Positions 17,049 through 24,127 of a stretch of DNA of 44,463 nucleotides are shown here, in pieces. Positions within the stretch are counted from its first letter, which is position 1. Each line of letters opens with the position of its first letter. Below the pieces are notes generated by a model, which saw nothing but the letters and a program-made list of their open reading frames with translations, had not been told where the DNA came from and did not search any database. The DNA lies in contig JAHIVT010000051.1 of NCBI GenBank assembly GCA_018816555.1, positions 1 to 44,463 of the forward strand. The letters run 5' to 3'. The translations under genes were made by a program, and so were the position numbers. This stretch comes from Pseudomonadota bacterium. Its GTDB lineage: Bacteria; Desulfobacterota; Desulfobulbia; Desulfobulbales; SURF-16.

Positions 17049-17351
17049 CCAGTGACCGGTCCAACCAGCACTCGCTGCAGATGGCATTGTGCGGCAAATA
17101 TCCCAGCCAGACCGATGCCAAGGGCTACGTCCGCACCCCTTGCCGACAACCTGATCGACGGCGTCAGCCTGGCGCAGTTCGAGGCTGACCTGCAAAGCGG
17201 CGACGGTGCCGAACTTCATGGGAAGTTCCGTGCCGTCCACTCTTCCTCTGCCCTGGCCGTAAACTGCTTTCCGCTCTTGACCAGAGGAGCCACGATTGGT
17301 TTGAACATTTCGCTTTTTGAGAGAACATGGATATCTCCACTGCTTGGGTAA
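17045..17351 (+). pseudogene. broken 5' end of a putative restriction-nuclease gene (PGN_0703-like)
   Basis: A GTG start overlapping the methylase stop (GTGA) opens a frame with QTDAKGYVRT, which shifts at a CCCC run (17136-17139). Dropping one C joins it to a second frame reading LADNLIDGVSLAQFEADLQS, then GKFRAVHSSSALAVNCF and LFER, before it stops. From memory this pattern (ADNLI-x-GV, then a KFRAxHSSxALAVN box and FE) belongs to a family of PD-(D/E)XK-type proteins annotated as PGN_0703 family putative restriction endonucleases. Only about 100 codons remain of an expected 250 or more. The gene was thus both frameshifted and truncated, with the next gene starting inside its remnant. The family name is the least certain part; the broken-gene reading is well supported. 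Confidence 0.6.
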
Positions 17352-18964
17352 AGCCGACCAATGCCATCGGCGGTCTTGATCATCTGGCCGTGCAGGCACC
17401 CTGCATCAACCTCTATGGCCGTATGCTGCCAGGAATCACCAACGTCACCGATCGAGCCCGGTACTACAGCTTTTACCCTTGGGTCATCTGGGCTTTGGAA
17501 CAGCTCGGCCATCGTTACGGAGACGCCTTCATTGATTGGTTCCGGAAAGCGGACTGCCTGTTCACCTTGATTGCCGAGCGGCACGCCAAGGTCGTTGGCG
17601 GCGAACGTGACGATCATGCGGCTGCAACCGTTGGCAGCGGCAATATGGCAGAGCCTGTCACAATGGTGCGCGAGGGGGGCTCAGTCAGATTATCGGAATA
17701 TGCCTGCCGGAATGGGAAAACCCGCTACTTCAAAAACACCTTGGGTGGGCTTGGGCAATATTACATCGGCGTGTTCAGAGAGCTTGGCATCATGACCGGT
17801 GATCTCCAGTCTGGCATCAAAAACATCAAGGAGGTCGGTGGGAGCCTGGCGGAGGCCCTTGATCGGCAGGTCAATCGGGAGTTGTTCTTCAAGACAATTG
17901 AAGAAGACACAGTGTCAGCGGCACGGCTTGACGAACTGCACGCCTTTTGCCCGTGTGCCTTGCATGAAAGCCAAGAGGAACTCACCAAACTTGCGGGCAT
18001 GCTTTTTGTGCAAGGGCAATTTTTTGATCAAAACAGTCTGGTTCGGCGGCGCACCTTGCAGATGCTCCTTTTTCTGTCCGATAGTTTAGCGGCAGAGGGG
18101 ATGAACTTGGGCATCGAGCAGTTTCGTGGGTGTACCTATAGTGGGGGCTTGCCGGAGAAAAAAGAATGGGATCTTCCTGAACGCCTTCAGGTTACCCGCC
18201 AGCAGTGGGCTATCTACCAACGCAACGAAATTTTATCCCTGGCGGTTCAAGGGATTTTTTATGTCATCCTTGGCCAATATGGTTCTTCAGGCGAACGCTT
18301 CCAGTCGGTCGACGAACTCGTACTTTGGTTCCTCGAAAGACCAGAGGTCGAGGGGGTTGCTTCATTTTTTCCTTTAGATAGCCCTGTCGGTCATGCGAAA
18401 AGAGAAGCAGATTCGTGGCTTCCGCCTCTGGACGATTGGGGAAACGACAGCCACGAGATCCAATTGGCTTTTCAAATCGAAACCCTTTGTCGTGATAAAC
18501 ATGCTCATGACAAACACGCCGCAATCCTTCTGGCCTGCCTGAAGGCGCTTGTCGCGTTACAATGCCGCCATGAAATCGGTGATGGCTACGGCGATTTCGT
18601 CTTCCCGCCCAACTATCTCCAGGCCTATCCGATCAACCTGCAGACCTTCAACCATCATAGCAGCAACACCTGGGATACGCTTTCCATGCGCGAATGGATC
18701 GGGTGGCTGGCTAAATCATGGGGCATCAATACTCACTTCATGGTGGCATTGCGTAAGCTGCGCGGCCAATCCCAGTCAACTTTCCGCATCAGGCCTTCCG
18801 ATCAGGGGCTGGAGATGGTGGAGGCACCGCAAGCGGTTTTTACGACGCCACGTTTCCGGCAAGCCGTGCGCATTCTCAAAGATATCGGAGCACTTGTCCG
18901 AACAGGCGAGGTCTGGGCACCATCGGAACTCGGCAAGCGATTCATGGAGATGGCCGATGAGTGA
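17327..18964 (+). CDS. defence-cassette protein of unknown function with a RARYYSFYPW motif
   Basis: 545-residue soluble protein with no domain I can name. Near the N-terminus it reads MLPGITNVTDRARYYSFYPW (about residues 32-51). A very similar opening (PGxSxxxxRARYFLFxPW) is found in DUF6361-type proteins that sit next to helicase/methylase defence genes, so a distant relationship is possible. Later conserved-looking parts are FKNTLGGLGQYYIG (about 133-146), a Cys pair in FCPCALHESQEELTKL, and a C-terminal winged-helix-like stretch. It starts with ATG 17327 (GAGAG upstream) inside the remnant of the broken nuclease gene and overlaps the PLD gene by 8 bases. Its place between methylase and PLD makes it a likely structural or specificity part of the cassette. 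Confidence 0.75.
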   Translation: MDISTAWVKPTNAIGGLDHLAVQAPCINLYGRMLPGITNVTDRARYYSFYPWVIWALEQLGHRYGDAFIDWFRKADCLFTLIAERHAKVVGGERDDHAAATVGSGNMAEPVTMVREGGSVRLSEYACRNGKTRYFKNTLGGLGQYYIGVFRELGIMTGDLQSGIKNIKEVGGSLAEALDRQVNRELFFKTIEEDTVSAARLDELHAFCPCALHESQEELTKLAGMLFVQGQFFDQNSLVRRRTLQMLLFLSDSLAAEGMNLGIEQFRGCTYSGGLPEKKEWDLPERLQVTRQQWAIYQRNEILSLAVQGIFYVILGQYGSSGERFQSVDELVLWFLERPEVEGVASFFPLDSPVGHAKREADSWLPPLDDWGNDSHEIQLAFQIETLCRDKHAHDKHAAILLACLKALVALQCRHEIGDGYGDFVFPPNYLQAYPINLQTFNHHSSNTWDTLSMREWIGWLAKSWGINTHFMVALRKLRGQSQSTFRIRPSDQGLEMVEAPQAVFTTPRFRQAVRILKDIGALVRTGEVWAPSELGKRFMEMADE

Positions 18965-21596
18965 GGCCATTTCGCTCCTCAAAGAGATTCGTTTCGGGGG
19001 CTACGAAGCCTCCTTGATCACCACTTTCAATGCGTATCTGCCTTTTTACGAGGACGTGGTCCTGCGACATCTGATGGCCAGTGGTGTGCGGCACAATGTC
19101 TTGATGATGGACTCATCACAGGCCAGCCTTGCCATAGATCGCCATCCGCCCCGTTCCGCCGGCCGTTTGTACACCTTGACGCCAATCAAAGTAGGCGCTG
19201 CCTTTCACCCGAAAATCATCCTCTTGGTAGGCAAAAAGAAAGGAACTCTGTTTGTGGGTAGCCACAACATGACCTTGTCGGGATTTGGCTTCAACCGAGA
19301 GATGACCAACCTGATCCGCTACAGTGGAACGGGAGATGCCGATGCCGCAGCTCTCTTGGGATCTGCCTGGCAAGATGTTCTCCACTGGGTGGCAACCCAA
19401 GGCAATCACTTGACTGGCCATGTCAGTGAGATGATCATGAAGGTGCAGGATTTTGCTCCGTGGCTTCAGCAGAGTGGTGCCAAGGTGGCATCTGAAGAGT
19501 ATCGGGTTCTTGCTTCCAGGCAAGATGCACCAAGCCTTTGGCAACAGCTGAGGGAATTCGTTGGTACGGAACCGGTCAAGCACGTTGTGATCAGCGGGGC
19601 ATTCTTTGACGCAAACCTCTCCTTTATCGAACAGGTACGCGATGCGCTTGCACCCAAGGAACTGACTGTAGGGTTTGATCCCGCCACAGTCCAGTTCCCG
19701 GTTGAGAAAAAACTTCCTGGGGTATCCTTCGTCAACTCTTCTGGCCTGGGTGTGGGAGAAAATCATGGCAAGCACGCCGGATATTTGCATGCCAAATCGA
19801 TTTTCATTCAACACGAGAACGGTACGATGGTCTTGGCTGTCGGCAGCGCCAACCCAAGCTCACCCGCCTGGCTTGCTCCCAATTTAACGAAAAATGCCGA
19901 GATGATGATAGCTCGAAAAGACGAAGCGGCTTTGCAGACAGCCGAAGCGCTTGGGTTGACATCTATCCCTACCATGCCTCCCTTGACAAAGGATGATTGG
20001 GAGGTTGCTCGCCAGAATTGGGACGGTACGGGCGGTATAGAAAAAAATGATGCTGTTTCGAAGGTGATCATTGCCATTCAGATGGAGAATGCGATCAGAT
20101 TTCGATTTCCGGACTGTGCGCATCCTTCTTTCCTTGATTGCGAACTTTTTTCTTCGCCGTTCGCTAGCCCTGAGGTCAAACGAGCACTTTTGCTGGACGA
20201 TGAATATGTCCTCGCACTTGAAGGCGTTGTTGTCCCGCCGATTCTCATTCGATTTATTGTCAATGGCAAGTCCTTTACTGGTCTTGTGCAGTGCGTCAAA
20301 CAAATAGAGGGACTCTCGAGAACAAGTTCTCAGAGAAAATTCAATGAAGCATTAGCATCTCTCACGACTGGCATGCCTGATATTGCCCATTTTATCGATT
20401 GTATTAAGGATATTATCAGTATCAGTGATAAAGTGGTTATGACCAAATCTCTGCCCGGAGGGGGATTAAAAAAGAAAGACAGTGAAGCACCTAAAAAGAT
20501 AACTGAAGGGGCAGAACTGTCGATTGGCATTGATGAGCTTGACCAACAAAACATCAAAAAGAAACAACGATTGCGCAGTTCCGATGACCTTGGATACCTG
20601 CTGGATGTATTACTCTATAATTTGCGGGACGACCACCAGACTGGTTTAGAGGCCGTCTTGGAAGAACGCGATGCCAAGGGGCGCTCAGAGGAAGAACAGG
20701 TTGATGCTGATGACGAGGATGAAGTTCCGCCAGTATTCCCTCCCTCGGATCGTGAACAAAAAACACCGGGTGTAGAGTTCGGTAATTGTACAAGCGCACG
20801 GGATGCTGACCGGAACCCATTGGACGTCTGCCACCAGAAAGTCAGATCTCTTGTGTCAATAGCACGCAAAAAACTGGATGCCTTGAAACTAGGCAACATG
20901 GATTTGCCTCAATTCGTGGTGATCTTGGCTGGAGTTCTATCGACACTTCGTTTGTTGCGTGGATTCGATGGCAAGGTTCCCTGGATCGGTGCCGGTCAGA
21001 CGGCAGTTCCAATCAAAGAGCTTCGTGCTCTTTTTGATCACATTGCCTCTGTCATGTATGACGGGAGTTATTCGATTATTTGTCTTGATAACCGTCACTC
21101 GAACTTGGCAGATATGGATGAGTTTGCGCGGCTCAAGGGGTTGATTGTCTGGCTAGCATGTGAGTGTGGAATCTCATTCAAGAAAAAGAAGCCATTGTCT
21201 GAATCGGTTGATGAACAAAACAAGCGATATATAGAAAATCAACTTTATGTGGCCACGGCTCAATTGATTGCTGGTGACGATGTTGTTATAAGTGAAGTAC
21301 AGCAAAGTATTGGGCAATCAAGTCCTCTTAGCATTGATTGGCTAAAGAAAATTGTTTCCGTTGATAAATTTTTTCTGCGGGCATATTCACAACCAGATCT
21401 TTTTCATGCAGGCGGCAATGTGAATTCAGGTGATTTTGGCTTTAATCCGTCAATACGTCATATTGGTATGCGTGCGATTTCGAAGCGTGGTTCAAATAAT
21501 TTTTCGTTATCCTTCCATGATAATATGAAACCGCGCTTTATATTTCCAGAAATCAATATCCGTGTAATTCATTTTGAGCAGATTTATAATGCATAG
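18957..21596 (+). CDS. phospholipase-D-fold protein, DrmC-like, with long C-terminal extension
   Basis: 879-residue protein. Two HKD-like half-sites are visible. The first is HPKIILLVGKKKGTLFVGSHN (residues about 84-104). The second is HAKSIF with VGSANPS (about 278-301), where the spacing and GS(H/A)N pattern fit the PLD fold used by nucleases. Residues 480-600 are polar and linker-like (many D/E/K). The last 280 residues form a second domain I do not recognise, in more AT-rich sequence. DrmC of DISARM is a PLD protein but much shorter, so this is at most a distant counterpart. ATG 18957 overlaps the previous stop (ATGAGTGA). The frame is open a further 400 bases upstream, but that part lies inside the preceding gene and is not needed. 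It is the last gene of the operon. Confidence 0.8.
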   Translation: MSEAISLLKEIRFGGYEASLITTFNAYLPFYEDVVLRHLMASGVRHNVLMMDSSQASLAIDRHPPRSAGRLYTLTPIKVGAAFHPKIILLVGKKKGTLFVGSHNMTLSGFGFNREMTNLIRYSGTGDADAAALLGSAWQDVLHWVATQGNHLTGHVSEMIMKVQDFAPWLQQSGAKVASEEYRVLASRQDAPSLWQQLREFVGTEPVKHVVISGAFFDANLSFIEQVRDALAPKELTVGFDPATVQFPVEKKLPGVSFVNSSGLGVGENHGKHAGYLHAKSIFIQHENGTMVLAVGSANPSSPAWLAPNLTKNAEMMIARKDEAALQTAEALGLTSIPTMPPLTKDDWEVARQNWDGTGGIEKNDAVSKVIIAIQMENAIRFRFPDCAHPSFLDCELFSSPFASPEVKRALLLDDEYVLALEGVVVPPILIRFIVNGKSFTGLVQCVKQIEGLSRTSSQRKFNEALASLTTGMPDIAHFIDCIKDIISISDKVVMTKSLPGGGLKKKDSEAPKKITEGAELSIGIDELDQQNIKKKQRLRSSDDLGYLLDVLLYNLRDDHQTGLEAVLEERDAKGRSEEEQVDADDEDEVPPVFPPSDREQKTPGVEFGNCTSARDADRNPLDVCHQKVRSLVSIARKKLDALKLGNMDLPQFVVILAGVLSTLRLLRGFDGKVPWIGAGQTAVPIKELRALFDHIASVMYDGSYSIICLDNRHSNLADMDEFARLKGLIVWLACECGISFKKKKPLSESVDEQNKRYIENQLYVATAQLIAGDDVVISEVQQSIGQSSPLSIDWLKKIVSVDKFFLRAYSQPDLFHAGGNVNSGDFGFNPSIRHIGMRAISKRGSNNFSLSFHDNMKPRFIFPEINIRVIHFEQIYNA

Positions 21597-21621
21597 CAGC
21601 CCGTTAGAGCGGTTTACATCG

Positions 21622-21637
21622 GCCGGAATAATCCGGC
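21622..21637 (+). terminator. hairpin after the defence cassette
   Basis: GCCGGA, a 4-base loop and TCCGGC form a perfect 6-base stem 25 bases after the PLD stop. No T run follows, so it is at best a weak terminator or an mRNA 3'-end stabiliser. Confidence 0.35.
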
Positions 21638-21645
21638 TCACTTCT

Positions 21646-21683
21646 GTCAGTTAGGATGGGGTAACCCCAACAAGGATTGAAAC
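21646..21683 (+). repeat. single CRISPR-like repeat
   Basis: GTCAGTTAGGATG runs into the palindrome GGGGTAACCCC and then AACAAGGATTGAAAC. The central palindrome and the GATTGAAAC end are features of type I and III CRISPR repeats. The GC-rich stretch that follows would be the right size and texture for a spacer, but no second copy occurs downstream and no cas gene is in the window. It reads as an array remnant, an excised last repeat, or chance resemblance. Confidence 0.4.
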
Positions 21684-21876
21684 CCAATGGCCGCCCTGGC
21701 GAGTTGCGCCTCGATCTGTCCGGCGCTGTCCTCAATGCCGGGAAATCTGATTGCAAATTACTCGACCAGGACCAACCCCGGAGCTGAAAACTGCAATCAA
21801 AAAATTAATGGCCGGCAACCTGGATAGCTGGTGATTGATTGCATGCGCATTCTCTTTACCCTACGTAACTCAGGAA

Positions 21877-21904
21877 TTATGTTGCACGATTAGTTATGTT
21901 GCTT
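21877..21904 (+). repeat. two direct copies of TTATGTTGC
   Basis: TTATGTTGC occurs at about 21877-21885 and again at 21893-21901, 16 bases apart. The same 9-mer is the core of the inverted repeat at 22194 and 22325. Repeated short sites at both ends are typical of transposase-binding regions of Tn7/Tni-type elements, but no transposase is adjacent. Confidence 0.45.
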
Positions 21905-22129
21905 ATTTTATTGGTCTTTTTCTTTTAATTTTTAAAAAAATATTGCAAATATTCCTTTTTATTCCTCTAATTCTTTATATTTTATTTTTATACTTTTTTA
22001 GTGTTTACAAACTCAAAAATTCCTGTAAGTGTTTATAGTGTAACTCCGGTACCACTAAAAAAGATTAAATTATTACGAGTGATATTAGCGACTTAACGGC
22101 TTGATTTCTTTTCTTATTAAATTATTTCT

Positions 22130-22150
22130 CACTTAAGTAACCCTTAAGTG
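22130..22150. promoter_or_regulatory. perfect dyad CACTTAAG-5-CTTAAGTG
   Basis: CACTTAAG (22130-22137) and CTTAAGTG (22143-22150) are exact inverted repeats around a 5-base centre. The size suits a dimeric repressor operator. No gene start lies next to it, so its role is open. Confidence 0.35.
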
Positions 22151-22193
22151 CCTATAGAAATTTTACCGTAGTAGTTTAATTAAAGTGAGTTAA

Positions 22194-22325
22194 TTATGTT
22201 GCGAGTTTTTTAGCAACAATTCCCAAATACACTGTGAGTTCTTGATATCTATACAAATATAAGAGTCCTGAAAAATATCAGAAAAACCCTTTAATTTCAA
22301 CCAGATAGGTCAACTCGCAACATAA
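22194..22325. repeat. 132-base segment bounded by perfect 14-base inverted repeats
   Basis: TTATGTTGCGAGTT (22194-22207) and AACTCGCAACATAA (22312-22325) are exact reverse complements. The left end also folds on itself (TGTTGC at 22197, GCAACA at 22213). I see no coding capacity and no clear target duplication. It may be a miniature inverted-repeat element or the paired ends of a lost element. Confidence 0.5.
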
Positions 22326-22397
22326 CAGTAGGAAGGTAATGGTGGAGGGAATTTGAATTTGTTACATATTTGATGTGGCAATCTCAAGGGCGGAACG

Positions 22398-22479
22398 CCG
22401 CAACTCACCTGCCGCGCAAAGGAAGAGCTGCGTAGCGCCGCCAACATTTTCGCGGGCAGGTGCAGTAGTATTGTTAGCG
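22398..22479 (-). other. attC-like integron recombination site A
   Basis: Read on the minus strand, the site begins with CCGCTAAC, whose TAA is the stop codon of the kinase gene, and ends with GTTGCGG. Between them CACCTGCCCGCG pairs with CGCGGCAGGTG, leaving one extrahelical base, the hallmark that sets attC strand choice. It shares CACCTG arms with site B and the TATTGTTAG end with site C. The GTTGCGG core deviates from GTTRRRY, so it may be a weak or decayed site. Confidence 0.6.
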
Positions 22480-23580
22480 GATTTTTTCAATTTCAGATAC
22501 AAGTTCTGTTAAGTCCTTACCTTGAAACGAATTGTCTTTTCTCCATCCAGCGCCTTTGTCTTTTTGGACAAAGTAATAAAGTTTTTTGGTGTTATAGACA
22601 ACCCTATGCCTGTTAACTCCTTGCCTCACTGGACAGCCTGATTCAATTTTCCAATCATGGATCTGACCTCGTATAAAGTTCAGTCGCGCGAGAAATTCAG
22701 AACAAGATTGATACCTTTTGCCAGGGTCAATATTGCATGCCTTTGAGATGGTGCGACGAAGAGGTATGCAAACCCAAGGGGGTAATGTTGATAGATCGAC
22801 AATCTTGCACTTTTCAATTTTCTTTTTGATGCATTTAGTCGCAAAAATTTGACGGTCTATATCGTCCGGGATAGCTCTATATTTTTTCAACTCGCGAAAG
22901 TTTAACCAAGAATACTCTTCATAAGGTAAACGACCTCCAAGCATTTGAAAAAGTATGATGCCAACTTGATAAATATCGCCAGGAATACCATACAAACCTG
23001 ACGTGATCGATTCCGGTGGTGTGTATATCAATGAATGCCCAGAACCTGGCACAGAAGTATTTCCTTGAGGGATTTTCTTTACAGAACCAAAGTCACCAAT
23101 GACGGCTTTGTTGTCATCGCCTATAAGTATGTTTTGAGCTTTCAAGTCCCTATGGAGGAGACTCTGTGCATGTAAGTGGCTTAACCCAGATAATATGTCT
23201 CTGGAAACGGCAATCGCTCTAAGATTGCCTTGGATGCCATTGCAAATTTCATTATCTAAATCGCCATTCTCAAAATATGGGGTCAGGAAAAAGGCATAAT
23301 CAGTGTCAACAAAAGAGGCGTCAAGTATTTGTGTGACGTTTTCGGAATTTATAGTAGCAAGATTTTTTGGTTCCGCATGATATTTAGCCTTGCCTCCCCA
23401 ATCGTAAAATTTAATTGCAACTTTTTGTTTATGAATGCGGTTTTGACCAAAAAATAACCACCCATTTGATCCCTTTCTGCTTCGTTTCGTGATTTCAATG
23501 TTTTTGCTAAGGCCAAGAAGCTTTGTCTTAATTGGGGTAGGGACATCAAGAATGTCAAAGTTGAAGTTTGGTTCTGTCAT
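22474..23580 (-). CDS. Hanks-type Ser/Thr protein kinase
   Basis: 368-residue cytosolic kinase with a complete active site: VAIK57FY, HRDLKAQN (143-150, catalytic D145) and DFG (163-165). The glycine loop is poor (KGSNGWLFFG). A short C-terminal tail of about 90 residues follows the kinase fold; there is no membrane segment or PASTA domain, unlike housekeeping PknB kinases. ATG 23580 overlaps the stop of the DUF3010 gene (ATGA), so the two are made together. Its TAA stop lies inside the attC core. A soluble kinase on an integron cassette next to defence genes suggests an accessory, possibly phage-responsive, role, but that is inference. Confidence 0.85.
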   Translation of the reverse strand: MTEPNFNFDILDVPTPIKTKLLGLSKNIEITKRSRKGSNGWLFFGQNRIHKQKVAIKFYDWGGKAKYHAEPKNLATINSENVTQILDASFVDTDYAFFLTPYFENGDLDNEICNGIQGNLRAIAVSRDILSGLSHLHAQSLLHRDLKAQNILIGDDNKAVIGDFGSVKKIPQGNTSVPGSGHSLIYTPPESITSGLYGIPGDIYQVGIILFQMLGGRLPYEEYSWLNFRELKKYRAIPDDIDRQIFATKCIKKKIEKCKIVDLSTLPPWVCIPLRRTISKACNIDPGKRYQSCSEFLARLNFIRGQIHDWKIESGCPVRQGVNRHRVVYNTKKLYYFVQKDKGAGWRKDNSFQGKDLTELVSEIEKIR

Positions 23581-23987
23581 GGCAAGGCACTGAAGGCTGT
23601 CTCAAAAGCATTATGTTGATACTTTTTCAAGCTTGTTGGTTTTGCCGGATTATGATTTTTCTGTGCAGCAGAAATTGTTTGGGGGGCGGTTAATGTGACA
23701 GGGCATTCTTCATGTAATTGAATTATTCCTTCAAGTTTGAATCCGACCGGGCCGCCGGAATATTCACCTTTTTTCCCCCGTTTCTTTATGACCACATGGG
23801 TAACCTGATTTTCTCTGAAAAAAGCCAACATTGAATCACGGAATGCCTTCACTTCACCTGGATTTTCATCGTCAGAAAGTTTTATTTTTCTTGGCTCGAC
23901 ATCAATATGAGAGAAGGCCGCTTTTGTCCCATCTAGAAGTGCTAATCTTGCCTCTGATCCAGACATTTCAATTCCGCAAATACTCAT
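23577..23987 (-). CDS. DUF3010 family protein (RNase H/RuvC-like fold)
   Basis: 136-residue protein matching the DUF3010 pattern: an opening CGIEMSGSEARLALLD, a central VTHVVIKKRGKKGEYSGG and GPVGFKLEGIIQL. The fold is thought to resemble RNase H/RuvC nucleases (an acidic residue in the first strand, E7 here), though activity is unproven. It follows the attC core by a few bases, with GGAGGG in place as ribosome binding site, so it is the first gene of a two-gene cassette and is coupled to the kinase. Confidence 0.8.
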   Translation of the reverse strand: MSICGIEMSGSEARLALLDGTKAAFSHIDVEPRKIKLSDDENPGEVKAFRDSMLAFFRENQVTHVVIKKRGKKGEYSGGPVGFKLEGIIQLHEECPVTLTAPQTISAAQKNHNPAKPTSLKKYQHNAFETAFSALP

Positions 23988-23997
23988 TGTTTCCCTC

Positions 23998-24118
23998 CGC
24001 TAACGGTTCGATCACCTGTCGAAAGGGAACGGGGCTTGAAGAACGTACCGGAAACACCGGCCTTTAAATGCTAAAAAAAAGTAGCCCCTTTCGGTCAGGT
24101 GTATTGGCAAGGTTAGAT
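23998..24118 (-). other. attC integron recombination site B
   Basis: On the minus strand the site opens with ATCTAAC, a perfect RYYYAAC box, and closes with GTTAGCG. The inner arms are ACACCTGACCGAAAGGGG (from 24102 down) and CCCTTTCGACAGGTGA (from 24027 down), which pair along their length with an unpaired extra base. Length (121 bases), box placement and extrahelical bases are those of attC. It lies exactly between one gene's stop and the next gene's ribosome binding site. Confidence 0.75.
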
Positions 24119-24127
24119 TTATATTAT

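Larger units (their letters stand above)
21684..22397. other. AT-rich spacer between defence cassette and cassette array
   Basis: I find no gene I can support. A 67-codon frame (21835-22038) would start at TTG and encode a run of Ile, Leu and Phe that simply reflects T-rich DNA. The region holds the TATGTTGC repeats and the CTTAAG dyad described separately, and changes abruptly from GC-rich at 21684-21780 to very AT-rich, then back near 22390. Confidence 0.4.

Noticed and set aside
18549-18956. Upstream in-frame extension of the PLD gene
   Set aside because: It overlaps the coding sequence of the 545-residue protein in another frame; ATG 18957 with ATGAGTGA coupling is sufficient.
21646-21800. 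CRISPR array
   Set aside because: Only one repeat-like unit is present; no second copy at spacer distance and no cas genes.
21835-22038. 67-residue hydrophobic frame starting at TTG
   Set aside because: Its Ile/Leu/Phe content simply mirrors T-rich DNA; there is no ribosome binding site and it overlaps the repeat set.
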